Positions 21,641 through 32,234 of a stretch of 64,000 bases of DNA are shown here, in pieces (position 1 is the first letter of the stretch; every line of letters begins with the position of its first letter). The notes below the pieces were generated by a model. That model was given only the letters and a program-made list of their open reading frames with translations. It made no database searches and was not told the origin of the DNA. The DNA comes from Astragalus membranaceus (Eukaryota; Streptophyta; Magnoliopsida; Fabales; Fabaceae): positions 72,287,948 to 72,351,947 of the forward strand of contig CM076854.1 of assembly GCA_039519185.1 (NCBI GenBank), written 5' to 3'. Position numbers and translations under genes: made by a program.

Positions 21641-21914
21641 CATGGTATAAAAACACACGGGATAACTACACCAATATATAAAAAACACACATGATTAATA
21701 TTTGTCATTGATAATTAAATTTTTTGAAGATTACTATAAACCTACTATCTTAAAAACAATAATATTTAATGACTATTTAAACTACTGATTAATATTTAAA
21801 ATAACTATTTCTTATTGATAATCTACCATCTCTCTTCTACTATCTACTATAATCTACTAATCAACTAAAATAATCAATTGAAACTACGAGATAACTGCAA
21901 TGATATATAAAAAA

Positions 21915-22229
21915 GGCTAAAGTGCTCTCGGGGTCCCTTATCTTTATTTAAAGTAACGATTTGGTCCTTTATCTTTTTTTTGTCCCAAATCAGTCCTTTA
22001 TGTTTTAAATTTCTGACACATAAATCCTTTTCTATCCCAAATCTGTCCTTTATGTTTCAAATTTTTAACACATAAATCCTTTTTTTTGACACATAAATCA
22101 GCACTGTTAACGGAAAATGATTTATGTGTCAAAAATTTGAAAGATAAAGGACTTATTTGGGACAAAAAAAACATAAAGGACTAATTCGTTACTTTAAATA
22201 AAGATAAGGACCCCGGGAGCACTTTAGCC
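21915..22229. mobile_element. MULE-type MITE with 9-bp TSD, 315 bp
   Basis: It is a foldback. The left arm begins 'ggctaaagtgctctcggggt' and the right arm ends 'ccccgggagcactttagcc', with arms of over 100 bp. A perfect 9-bp target duplication TATAAAAAA flanks it (21906-21914, 22230-22238), which fits Mutator-like transposition. It contains no coding sequence. Confidence 0.85.
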
Positions 22230-22435
22230 TATAAAAAAACACGAGATTAATATTTGTCATTGATAATTAAAATTTTTGAAGCCTACTACTACAAACCTAC
22301 TATCTAAAAAATAAGCAGACTTAATGATTATTTAAATTACTAATTAATATTTAAAGCAATTATTTTTTATTGATAATCTACTATCTAACAAATTTACTAT
22401 CTACTATAATCTACTATCAACTAAAATAATCAATT

Positions 22436-22960
22436 GAAACTACCAGATAACTGTACTGATATATAAAAAACACGGGGATAACTGCAGTGATATATAAAAA
22501 AACACGGGATTAATATTTGCCATTGATAATTATAATTTTTGAAAACTACTATCTAAAAAACAAGAAGGCTTAATGACTATTTAAACTGATTAATATTTAA
22601 AACACACGCGACAAATATTTGTCACTAATACCTAAAAAAAGACAAATAATTGTTACTCATATATAAAAAAACACGGGATAAATATTTGTTATTGATAATC
22701 TACTATCTATCTTTTACTATCTACAATAATCTACTAATCAACTCAAATAATCAATTGAAACTATGAGATAACGGCACTGATATATAAAAAAACACTGGAC
22801 AACTGCACTGATATATAAAAAAATACAGGGATAACTGCAATGATATATATAATAACACGGGATAGTTGCACTGATATATAAAAAAAACATGGGATAACAA
22901 CACTGATATATAAAAAAACACTGCACTGATATATAAAAACACACGGGATAAATGCACATA
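22436..22960. repeat. Minisatellite of about 30-bp units
   Basis: About nine units of the pattern 'actgatatataaaaaa' plus 'cacgggataactgc' occur, with related single copies from 21650 onward. It lies upstream of the Helitron-like terminus at 23226-23260 and may be internal sequence of that element. The short minus-strand frames here are repeat artefacts. Confidence 0.75.
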
Positions 22961-23225
22961 TTGTTTTTAAATGATACTTTTACATTTTTAGTTTTAATAT
23001 TTATCAATTTTTTATTTGAAACTCCTTTTTTATCTACTTTAACTTTTTCTTTATTTTCACGGGGTAATGTTCAGACTATTTAAATACTGTCTAAATTCAT
23101 TCATTAAAAGAACACGACAACACCTGTCCGTATGCAAGTCATCCTCTATATTTTACAATTGACTTTAGATTAATGAGATTTCAAATTAACCTTTCTATTT
23201 GAGGTAATCGTATCACGTAACGCGA

Positions 23226-23260
23226 TCGGCCCGTGCGGATGCACGGGTATAGTACTTGTT
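23226..23260 (+). mobile_element. Helitron-like 3' terminus
   Basis: A hairpin 'cggcccgtgcggatgcacgg' followed by 'gtatagtacttg' resembles the canonical plant Helitron 3' end: a GC-rich hairpin, then a short spacer and an ACTAG-type end. Here the last bases are ACTTG, a deviation from CTRR. The 5' end was not found. The element may start near 21640, where similarity to 63800 is lost. Confidence 0.55.
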
Positions 23261-23269
23261 TGTCTACTG

Positions 23270-23889
23270 TGACAAAAGGAATTATCTTGTTAGTACCTCG
23301 GACGGTATTGACATACAACTAAATAAGACCGGCTGTTGAATATTGGGCATAAGTGACCATCATTGCTCGTACATTGTCGTCGCTCTAAATAGTCATCTCT
23401 GAATAGTGAATACGACCATCATCTCCACGAATATGTTTGTGATAACAAATAGTACTTATCTCTCTTTGGAAATAGCCCTCACCATTTTCCTTTGTCAGAA
23501 TATCTCCACGATGATGAAGGACGGTCAGGGTGGTGTCTATTGAGAATTGGGTTGAAAAGGTGTCCATTTGAGATGGTCATGTGTGAAGAAGAAAATGTTT
23601 ATTAAAGTAGAGATGATGGTACGGAAGCTGGTGTGAAAGAAATGGGATAGTGTGCCTATTTATAGCGATTGTCGTTGAGAGGGTGTTGATCGAGAATATG
23701 GATTATAGATCTGGACCGATGAAGTTTTATCGCTTGAGGCACATTTATCACGGAAATTATAATCCATTCATTTTTCTAACACAAATGACGGAGATTCCAA
23801 TGACTATTAAAAAATTGACTAAAAATAGGTCAATGATCTAGATTTTCGGTGGAATCTACGCCGTCGAAATTATATCTGTTGATCAAAAC
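23270..23889. other. Unclassified; possible short exon on the minus strand
   Basis: A 60-codon frame on the minus strand at 23567-23385 begins M-D-T-F-S-T-Q-F-S-I-D. It shows no domain I recognise and no supporting splice structure. The rest has no coding signal that I can support. Confidence 0.2.
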
Positions 23890-24024
23890 TTTTTTTTATA
23901 AGCAATGTTAGTGGGGTCGGAAAATGCTAGTTTCCGAGGTTTGAACTCGGGACCTCCTTCTTAGACTCTTTTGGTGCACTCCTTCAATATCTCTTAGCTC
24001 GACAACTGAGCTATGTGATCTATT
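23890..24024 (-). mobile_element. SINE, minus strand, cut by the copia element
   Basis: Read on the minus strand it has the A box ('tagctcagttgtcgagc'), the B box ('gagttcaaacctcgg') and the tail 'cattgcttataaaaaaa' of the SINE at 14748. An imperfect target duplication of about 13 bp is visible at 23877-23889 ('ctgttgatcaaaac') and, beyond the copia insertion, at 28970-28983 ('ctattgataaaaac'). The copia element therefore inserted at its 5' edge. Confidence 0.75.
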
Positions 24025-24427
24025 TGTTAAAGAAGTGATGCAAATTTCTAGATTTCTCTATTGAAATCTAGATCAAAGATATTCTAGAAATTACCATTAC
24101 ATGTACTAAGTAAAAGAATCTAGAATATTCTATGTAAATATCAAAAGATAAAAACCTAGAAGCTACAAGTACAAGATAAATCTAGAATATATTAGAGATG
24201 CTAATCATGTAGAATTATCTAGAACCATCCTCAAGCACCTATAAATAAGCAAGCTTGGGAGCATTTGTAATCAAGTCATTTGTGACCAATTTGAGAGCAA
24301 TACAACTATTCCTTTGCTCCAAACATCACACTACTAATTAACTACTATCATCTTCCAACTATCAACTAAAGCCTTCTCTACTATCCAACTATTTACTAAA
24401 CTAGCATTACTACCTCAAATATTAACA
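24025..24427 (+). repeat. 5' LTR of the copia element
   Basis: 403 bp, starting TGTTAAAGAAG and ending ATATTAACA with 6-bp inverted ends. 'ctataaataagcaagc' at 24240 is a good TATA-type promoter. Confidence 0.94.
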
Positions 24428-24428
24428 G

Positions 24429-24440
24429 TGGTACCAGAGC
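24429..24440 (+). other. Primer-binding site of the copia element
   Basis: TGGTACCAGAGC starts one base after the LTR and matches the initiator-Met tRNA complement TGGTATCAGAGC except for one base. Confidence 0.85.
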
Positions 24441-24537
24441 TAGGTTCGGTCATATACTGGGCGTAGATAAACTATCCAACTACCAATTAAAAATCACTAC
24501 CCTCACTCTACACTACTTCCATATTTTTTCTTAGCCA

Positions 24538-27500
24538 ATGGCTAACAACACCCAATCATCATCTAATATCCAAGTCCCTCCTTTTTCTGGTGAAAACTAT
24601 GATTTTTGGAGCATTAAAATGAAGACATTTTTTTGCTCCCAAGATCAATGGGCAGTTGTGGAAGAAGGATTTACTACTCCCGCAGATACTTCAACTCTTA
24701 CTGCAGCTCAAAGGAAAGAGTTGAAGGAAAATAGGCAAAAAGATTCAAATGCGCTATATTACTTGCAGCGAGCTGTGGGTGACTCTATTTTTCCGAGGAT
24801 AATGGGAGCTTCTAGTGCCAAGGATGCATGGAATACACTACAGGAGGAGTTTCAAGGAACCGCCAAGGTACGTGCCGTCAAACTCCAAAGTCTAAGGCGT
24901 AAGATTGAATTATTAAATATGAAGGAATCTGAGACCGTACAAGACTATTATACTAAGATAAAAGAAATTGTTTCTAAAATGAGAGCCTACGGGGAAAATA
25001 TTCTCGACAAAAGAGTTGTTGAGAAAATTCTAGTTTCTATTCCCTGTAAGTATGATCCAATCGTGACGACGATTGAACAAACGAAGAATCTATCAAACTT
25101 ATCTGTGACAGAACTAATGGGCTCTCTTGAAGCTTATGAGCAAAGATTGAGTAGGCGTGATGATGACTCTGTAGAAAATGCCTTTCAATCTAAGCTTAAA
25201 TTACGGTCTCAAAATAAAGGATACAGAGGAAACAAGAGTAGTAGAGAAAGTTCTAGAAATAGAGAGAATTCTAGAAATTTCTCAAAGAAAAATCAAGATG
25301 AGTATCCTCCTTGTGGCATCTGCATGAGGACAAATCATGCCGAGAAAGACTGTCGCTGGCGAGGAAAGCCACAATGTCGGCACTGTAAGAAATTTGGGCA
25401 CGTGGAGAAGAATTGCTACAGCAAAAATAAACATCAAGCAAATTTCGTCGAAGAACGTGAGAATGACCAGAATAAACATGACAGTGAAGAACATCTTTTC
25501 TATGCCACCCAAGATTCCAACGATGACAAGAAAGGAACCTGGTACTTGGATAGCGGTTGCAGCAATCACATGGCTAAAGATGAGAGCATCTTTAAGGAAA
25601 TTGATGACTCAGTCAAATCAAAGATTCGACTAGGGAATGGCACTACCGTGGAATCAAAAGGCAAAGGCACTGTCATGGTGGAGACAAAGAAAGGTACGCG
25701 ACTCATTAGAGATGTCTTACTAGTTCCCAATCTTAAAGAAAATCTCTTGAGCATCGGTCAAATGATGGAGAAAGGCTATGTCCTTCACTTTGAAGGAGAT
25801 AAATCCACAATCTATGATAACAGTAGTAAAAGGGTTGAGATAGCCCAAGTAAAGATGGAGACGAGGAACAGAAGCTTCCCGATAAACTTTAAATATACCA
25901 CTAACATTGCCATGAAGGTGCAAGCTGATGATTCATGGCTATGGCATCGAAGATTTGGCCACCTCAACTCGAAAGCCTTAAAGTTGTTATATCAAAAGAA
26001 TATGGTAAGAGATTTACCAAGCCTAAAAGAAGATAGTGGAGCATGTGAAGGATGTCTTCTTGGAAAACAACACAAACTACCATTTTCAACGAGCAATGCA
26101 TGAAGAGCTAAAGATGTGCTAGAGCTCATCCACACTGACGTTTGTGGACCGATGAGGACACCATCACTCACCAACAACAGGTATTTCATCCTCTTCATCG
26201 ATGACTTTTCTAGAATGACTTGGGTCTATTTCATCAAGGAAAAATCAGAAGTCTTTGGAATATTCAAGAAGTTCAAGGCCCTTGTAGAAAAGCAAAGTGG
26301 CAAACACATAAAGAGGCTTAGGAATGATCGCGGCAAAGAGTACAACTCCCATGAGTTTGATAAATTTTGTGAGGATGAAGGCATTGAAAAACAACTCACA
26401 GTCGCATATTCTCCTCAACAAAATGGAGTATCTGAAAGAAGAAACCGCACGGTCATGGAGATGGCTAGATCGATGCTAAAGGATAAAGGACTACCAAACA
26501 CTTTTTGGGCTGAAGCGGTTTATACTGCAGTCTACATTATCAATAGATGTCCAACTCAAGCAGTCCAAGACAAGACTCCCGTTGAAGCTTGGAGTGGGCA
26601 AAAACCTTCTGCCAAACATTTAAGGGTCTTTGGATCAATCTGCTACATTCATGTCCCGGACCAAAAGAGGCATAAGTTAGAAGACAAAAGGATTCGAGGC
26701 ATTTTCTTGGGATACAGTACACAATCAAAAGGCTATCGAGTCTACAACTTACAAACAAATAAGCTCATCATTAGTCGAGATGTCGAAGTTGATGAAGCTG
26801 CTGCTTGGAATTGGGATAAAGAAAAAATTGAGAGAAGCAACATTTCCCTTCCAGTACAGCAACCTCAAGAAGAAGTTGAAGAAGTAACAGAAGATCCAGG
26901 TATGTCTTCTTCGTCTTCTCTTCAACAAGATTCCTCACCAGAATCTACTCCGAGGCGAGTAAGATCTCTGGCGGATATATATGAAACTTGCAATTTGGCC
27001 ATACTTGAGCCTGAAAACTATGAAATAGCATCAAAACAAGAAGTATGGGTCAAAGCAATGGAGGAGGAGATTAAATCAATTGAGAAAAACAAAACATGGG
27101 AGCTAGTAGACTATTCAAAAGATAAAGATATCATAGGAGTCAAATGGGTTTATAAGACAAAGCTTAACCCTGATGGATCAATACAAAAACACAAGGCTAG
27201 GCTTGTAGCAAAGGGCTACTCTCAGCAACCTGGAGTTGACTACAATGAGACATTTGCTCCAGTTGCTCGTCTAGACACTATAAGAGCTTTAATAGCTCTT
27301 GCAGCACAAAAAGAGTGGAGCATCTATCAACTAGATGTCAAGTCTGCATTTCTAAATGGAGTGCTAGAAGAAGAGATTTATATTGAGCAACCACAGGGCT
27401 TCGTCAGCAAAGGAAATGAAGATAAAGTACTGAGACTAAGAAAAGCTTTATATGGTCTCAAGCAAGCTCCTCGAGCATGGTACAGTCGAATTGATCAATA

Positions 27501-28572
27501 CTTCATCAATCAAGGATTCAGGAGGAGCAAGAGTGAGCCAACACTATATGTCAAGACCCAAGGTCAGCAGGATACTCTCATTGTCTCCTTGTATGTAGAT
27601 GATCTAATCTACACAGGAAACAACACGAAGATGATCGCTAATTTCAAAGAAGACATGATGAAGACATTCGAGATGACAGATCTTGGCTTGATGAACTACT
27701 TTCCTCGGCATAGAAGTAAAACAACAAAAAGAAGGAATGTTCATCTGTCAAAAGAAATATACCGAAGCACTATTAAAGAAATTCAACATGAACGAATGCA
27801 AGCCAGTAGCTACTCCGCTCGTGACAAATGAGAAGTTACAAAAAGAAGACGGAGCACCAGAAGCTGATGCACCGCGCTATAGAAGTTTGATAGGGAGCTT
27901 ACTATATCTCACTGCTACACGCCCAGACATCATGTATGCCACAAGTCTTCTATCAAGATTCATGCAGAAGCCGAGCCAAATTCACTATGGAGCAGGAAAA
28001 AGAATTTTAAGATACCTTCAAGGAACAAAGGAGTTTGGTATATGGTACAGAACCACGTCAGAACCACGACCAACTCAAGATTGCTTGGCTACACCGACAG
28101 TGATTGGGCGGGTTCTATTGATGACATGAAAAGTACATCAGGCTATGCCTTCTCACTAGGATCAGGATTTTTCTCATGGGGATCCAAGAAGCAAGCAATA
28201 GTTGCGCAATCAACAGCAGAGGCTGAGTACGTGGCAGCAGCTGAAGCGACAAGTCAAGCTATATGGCTTCGGAGAATACTTGAAGACATGGGTGAATAAC
28301 AAGATCTCCCTACTACAATCTACTGCGACAACAAGTCAGCTATAGCAATGGCAAAGAATCCAGTTCATCATCATCATCATCGAACAAAGCACATTTCTAT
28401 AAAATATCACTTTATTAGAGAAGCAGAGACAACTAAGCAGATTCATCTCGAGTACTGCACAACAGAAGATCAAGTTGCAGATATATTTACGAAGGCATTA
28501 CCAAGAGTCAAGTTTGAGGAACTAAGAACAAAGCTTGGAGTTTCCGAAGTTTGCATCAAGGAGGAGTGTTAA
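24538..28572 (+). pseudogene. Copia gag-pol, disabled
   Basis: The first frame (24538-26103) has a UBN2-type gag, two CCHC knuckles near residues 260-285 (CGICMRTNHAEKDC, CRHCKKFGHVEKNC), the protease D-S-G site near residue 340 and the pre-integrase H-H-C-C domain. Integrase continues after 26103 with T-D-V-C-G, N-D-R-G and an N-G-V-S-E-R block. Reverse transcriptase contains the Y-V-D-D site near 27595. RNase H has Y-T-D-S-D-W-A-G near 28090 and A-E-A-E-Y near 28220. Breaks: an in-frame TGA at 26101, one extra base at about 27703, an 11-bp tandem duplication at 28048-28069 that restores the frame, and TAA at 28297. Start: the ATG at 24538 follows 'cttagcca'. The protein is a retrotransposon polyprotein. 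The two stops make full-length translation impossible. Confidence 0.94.
28558..28566 (+). other. Polypurine tract of the copia element
   Basis: AAGGAGGAG directly precedes the TGTT of the 3' LTR. It also encodes the last codons of the pol frame (the E-E before C). Confidence 0.8.
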
Positions 28573-28969
28573 AGAAGTGATGCAAATTTCTAGATTTCTC
28601 TATTGAAGTCTAGATCAAAGATATTCTAGAAATTACCATTACATGTACTAAGTAAAAGAATCTAGAATATTCTATGTAAATATCAAAAGATAAAAACCTA
28701 GAAGCTACAAGTACAAGATAAATCTAGAATATATTAGAGATGCTAATCATGTAGAATTATCTAGAACCATCCTCAAGCACCTATAAATAAGCAAGCTTGG
28801 GAGCATTTGTAATCAAGTCATTTGTGACCAATTTGAGAGCAATACAACTATTCATTTGCTCCAAACATCACACTACTAATTAACTACTATCATCTTCCAA
28901 CTATCAACTAAAGCCTTCTCTACTATCCAACTATTTACTAAACTAGCATTACTACCTCAAATATTAACA
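28567..28969 (+). repeat. 3' LTR of the copia element
   Basis: 403 bp, identical to the 5' LTR except for about two substitutions ('attgaagtc' for 'attgaaatc', and 'attcatttg' for 'attcctttg'). It ends ATTAACA before CTATT. Confidence 0.94.
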
Positions 28970-28974
28970 CTATT

Positions 28975-29245
28975 GATAAAAACCGTCGTGAAATCTAAGT
29001 CGCTAAACATCAAAAATATCTGTCAAAAATTATTCCCTTTTTGCACATTTTAAGTATGAATGTATCGAAGCTGTATGGTACCAAGATACCAGGTGTGTAC
29101 TGTTTCACAATTAACAAACACGGTATCTTAGTACACTCGCACACTAACTAAACCAAAGGGAAAGTAAAGTTCCGCAAACAAACAGCTAGGTCTCTCTCTC
29201 CGTGCTTTGTTCACACGCATCAGAATTACAGATAGTTCAGGTTCG
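28975..29245 (+). promoter_or_regulatory. 5' flank of the tail-anchored MIF4G gene
   Basis: No clear TATA box is visible. The bases 'atcagaattacagatagttcag' just upstream of the ATG encode, in frame, R-I-T-D-S-S-G, which matches the segment preceding M-S-R-M in the gene at 16675. Coding sequence may therefore continue upstream through a splice acceptor, and the true first exon would then be missing or unrecognised. Confidence 0.35.
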
Positions 29246-31135
29246 ATGTCTCGGATGGGTGGAGTGCAAAGAAATAGCTCTATACATTCAAAAGAGAGGA
29301 AATTGAAAGGTATATTAAACAACTTAACTCCTGAGAATATTAAAGAAATTTCTGAGCAGGTAATAGCAGTTAATATTGACAATTTATTCACTCTTGCTTT
29401 TTTAGTCTCACAAATCTTTGAAAAGGCCTTAAAAGAATCTACCTTATGTGAAATGTATGCCAATTTATGTTTCCATCTACAAGCTGAGTTACCTTATTTC
29501 ATTCAAGACAATGAAAAAATAACTTTTAAAAGATTTTTAGTAAACATGTGCCAAGAACAATTTGAGAGAGGTGAAAGAGAGCAAATAGAAGATAATAAAG
29601 CTGATGAAGGTGAAAGAAGACTTTTGTTAGGTAATATAAGATTGATTGGAGAGTTGTATAAGAAGAAGTTTTTGACAGAGAGGGTAATACATGAGTGTAT
29701 CAGGAAGTTACTGGGAGAAGAAGATGTTGAAGCTTTGTGTGAATTGATGATTATTACTGGGGAGATTATAGATCGCCCTATTGCTAAGAAACCTATGGAT
29801 GTATATTTTGAAAGGATGAGATTATTATTAAATGAAATGGATTTATCTTCTAGGTTGAGGTTTATGTTGAAGGATCTCATTGATTTGAGAAACAATAAAT
29901 GGCAAAAAAGGTATGATGCTCAGCGAGATTTTCTTTTGAAACAAAGGAAGTTGCAAGGTATATTGAACAAGTTAACTCCTCAAAACTTTGAGAAGCTTTC
30001 TGAGCAAGTAAAAGAAGTTGATATTGATGATGGAGTCACTCTCAGTGGTCTCGTATCACAAATCTTTGAGAAGGCCTTGATAGAACCTACAATGTATGCC
30101 AATTTCTGTTTTCATTTGGCAGCTGCATTGCCTGATCTCAGTCAAGACAACGAAAAGGTAACATTTAAGAGATTATTATTGAACAAGTGCCAGGAAGAAT
30201 TTGAGAGGGGTGAAAGAGAGCAAGAAGAGGCTAATAAGGCTGATGCAGAAAGAGAAGAGAAACAAACCAAGGCTAGAAGACGAATGCTTGGTAATATCAG
30301 ATTGATTGGAGAGCTGTATAAGAAGCGGATGTTGACAGAGAGGATAATGCATGATTGCATCAAGAAGTTACTGGGTCAATATCAGGATCCTGATGAAGAA
30401 GACATTGAAGCTTTGTGTGAATTGATGACTACTATTGGGGAGATAATTGACCACCCTAAAGCCAAGGAACATATGGATGCATATTTTGAAAGGATGAGAT
30501 CATTATCAAACAACATGAATTTATCTTCTAGGGTGAGGTTCATGTTGAAGGATGTCATTGATTTGAGAAAAAATAAATGGCAACCAAGGATAAAAATTGA
30601 AGGTCCAAAGAAGATTGAAGAAGTGCACAGAGATGCTCCCCAAGAGAGGCCGGCCCAATCCGGTTGGCTGGGTCGTGGTTTGGGTAAAAGGGCAGCAAGA
30701 ATGGACTTCGGTCCACGAGGGTCGTCAATGTCGTCTTCTCCTAATGCTCAGATAGGTGGACTATGTAGGTTGCATACTCAAGGATCAATGTATACTGATG
30801 CAATTGCAAGTGCAGTTAGTGCAAAAAAGTACGATAGAGATGAGAAAGAAGCGAATCAGATTCTGTCAAAAGCTGTTCGGGATGATCTGCGTGGTTTGCA
30901 TACTCAAGGTTCAATGTATACTGATGCAAGTTCAGTGACTGCTAAAAAGTACTTTAGAGATGAGAAAGAAGCTAATCAGATGCAGTCAAAAGTTGTTCTG
31001 GATAATCACACCAGCATTGCATCTCTGGAATCTCGGAAGAGAGGACTGGTATACTATAATCACAATGCAAGTAAATTTTGGATCGTTTTGAAAATATTGC
31101 TTACTTTGAGTATGTTGGTTGTGATTTATTTTTGA
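29246..31135 (+). CDS. Double-MIF4G eIF4G-derived protein with a C-terminal hydrophobic anchor
   Basis: The single open frame encodes 629 residues from ATG 29246 (M-S-R-M-G-G-V). MIF4G-1 lies at about 18-223 (L-G-N-I-R-L-I-G-E-L-Y-K-K, E-A-L-C-E-L-M) and MIF4G-2 at about 231-452, which is closer to canonical eIF4G and includes the acidic linker E-R-G-E-R-E-Q-E-E-A-N-K. After MIF4G-2 comes A-R-M-D-F-G-P-R-G-S-S, the usual eIF4G continuation, then two 40-residue repeats with A-K-K-Y-x-R-D-E-K-E-A-N-Q. The final 20 residues (F-W-I-V-L-K-I-L-L-T-L-S-M-L-V-V-I-Y-F) form a hydrophobic helix ending at the stop, a tail-anchor pattern. Unlike the gene at 16675 it has no canonical eIF4E motif and no MA3 domain. 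No intron is needed across either MIF4G. Its function is unknown; scaffold or dominant-negative roles are speculative. Confidence 0.78.
   Translation: MSRMGGVQRNSSIHSKERKLKGILNNLTPENIKEISEQVIAVNIDNLFTLAFLVSQIFEKALKESTLCEMYANLCFHLQAELPYFIQDNEKITFKRFLVNMCQEQFERGEREQIEDNKADEGERRLLLGNIRLIGELYKKKFLTERVIHECIRKLLGEEDVEALCELMIITGEIIDRPIAKKPMDVYFERMRLLLNEMDLSSRLRFMLKDLIDLRNNKWQKRYDAQRDFLLKQRKLQGILNKLTPQNFEKLSEQVKEVDIDDGVTLSGLVSQIFEKALIEPTMYANFCFHLAAALPDLSQDNEKVTFKRLLLNKCQEEFERGEREQEEANKADAEREEKQTKARRRMLGNIRLIGELYKKRMLTERIMHDCIKKLLGQYQDPDEEDIEALCELMTTIGEIIDHPKAKEHMDAYFERMRSLSNNMNLSSRVRFMLKDVIDLRKNKWQPRIKIEGPKKIEEVHRDAPQERPAQSGWLGRGLGKRAARMDFGPRGSSMSSSPNAQIGGLCRLHTQGSMYTDAIASAVSAKKYDRDEKEANQILSKAVRDDLRGLHTQGSMYTDASSVTAKKYFRDEKEANQMQSKVVLDNHTSIASLESRKRGLVYYNHNASKFWIVLKILLTLSMLVVIYF
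30765..31010 (+). repeat. Two in-frame repeats of about 128 bp in the MIF4G gene
   Basis: Both units start 'ttgcatactcaagg' and contain 'tcaatgtatactgatgcaa', 'aaaaagtac', 'agagatgagaaagaagc' and 'aatcagat'. They encode H-T-Q-G-S-M-Y-T-D-A then A-K-K-Y-x-R-D-E-K-E-A-N-Q. Confidence 0.85.
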
Positions 31136-32069
31136 GGTGGACTCAGAAATTAGTACTTGGTTATTGATTCATTTTCATGAATTGTGCCTACATAAATATG
31201 CATATATTGTTTCAGCTTGTTGTACTTTGTAATTTGTATCTGTGAGAGACTTTTTCATTACTGAAAGAATGGAATTATGTATGACTCATAGATTCGAGAT
31301 TGTTTTTTTCTGATAGTGGATGGTAAATAGAGCAAGATTATGATCCCCCTAATACTACATTTAGAAGAAAGGGTGGAAATTTTAAAATAATGTAGGGATC
31401 TAGTTTACAGTTAGCATTACATATCTTTGTATAATATTGTCCAGCATATTTTACAAAAAAATTCCTTCTTGGCAATTCCTCTATAAATCTTAAAATTCCT
31501 TCTTTTTAAGTTGATTAAAAATTCAACACACCACATACCTCATAAACTTTCAAGTACTGCTAGGAATAATAACATAAGTATGCATATTGCATAGTAGACA
31601 TTGTAATTCCTATGTTTAAGGAAGTCTTACTTTTAAAGGGAGGAAAGTAGGCTACGGTATATTGTATTGTCAGGCAAACATGCAAATAAACTTCTTGTCC
31701 CAGATACCAAGAGTTGAGAATAAATTTAAAAATTATTTTTGTTTTTTTTTTAAATAAATTAAAAATAAATAATTAGTTGATAATAAATAAAAAATTAGTT
31801 CAATTATCAAGTAAATAAATAAAATTAGACTTTAAAGTAATAAATTAGTCTTTCATGAATTTCAAGTAAAAAGAATAAATTAGAATTTCAAGTAAATATA
31901 CAAATTAGACTATTTAAATTTAAAATTTAAAAATTTAATTTATAAATATCTTAATAATTAGTTTAATTATCATGAATTTATAACAATAATAATTTGTACA
32001 TATTTCATATTCTATATTCATTGAAAAACAAAACCATTAATTAAACATGTCTTTTTATGTCATTTTACA
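31136..32069. other. 3' flank, A/T-rich; no gene recognised
   Basis: 31136-31700 probably includes the 3' untranslated region of the MIF4G gene. 'aataaa'-like hexamers occur at 31686 and later but none can be assigned. 31735-32060 is almost pure A/T with 'aaataaattag' repeats and no coding frames. Confidence 0.4.
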
Positions 32070-32226
32070 TTTTTCAGCTACTTAAGCCGCTAATTTTACC
32101 AAACACTTAATTCGCCATCAGCTAGCTTATCCGCTATCAGCTAGCTTATCCGCTATTCGCTATAAGCTCATCCGCTATCTGCTAATTTATTCGCCATCCG
32201 CTATTTTTTTTACCAAATAGAGCCTT
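32070..32226 (-). mobile_element. hAT-like MITE fragment
   Basis: It contains repeated 'agctagcttatccgctat' and ends 'accaaatagagcctt', which read on the minus strand is AAGGCTCTATTTGGT, the end of the family at 21059-21476. Only one terminus is recognisable. Confidence 0.6.
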
Positions 32227-32234
32227 AATCTTAA

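Larger units (their letters stand above)
24025..28969 (+). mobile_element. Ty1/copia retrotransposon, nearly complete, broken gag-pol
   Basis: Two 403-bp LTRs, a target duplication CTATT (24020-24024 and 28970-28974), a PBS, a gag-pol region in the order gag-PR-INT-RT-RH and a purine tract before the 3' LTR are all present. Integrase before reverse transcriptase defines Ty1/copia. The LTRs differ at only about two positions by eye, so this is one of the youngest insertions in the window. The gag-pol frame has two stops and two length changes, so the copy as it stands is probably not autonomous. Confidence 0.95.

Noticed and set aside
22436..22960. A CRISPR-like array because of regular 30-bp spacing.
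   Set aside because: There are no unique spacers, the units touch, and the context is plant nuclear DNA.
22738..23007. Hydrophobic minus-strand frames rich in Y-I-S-A.
   Set aside because: They translate the roughly 30-bp 'tgatatataaaaaa' minisatellite.
29207..29245. A start at 29207 for the double-MIF4G gene.
   Set aside because: The codon there is TTG, not ATG. The in-frame ATG is at 29246. The upstream in-frame residues may instead be the end of an unseen exon.
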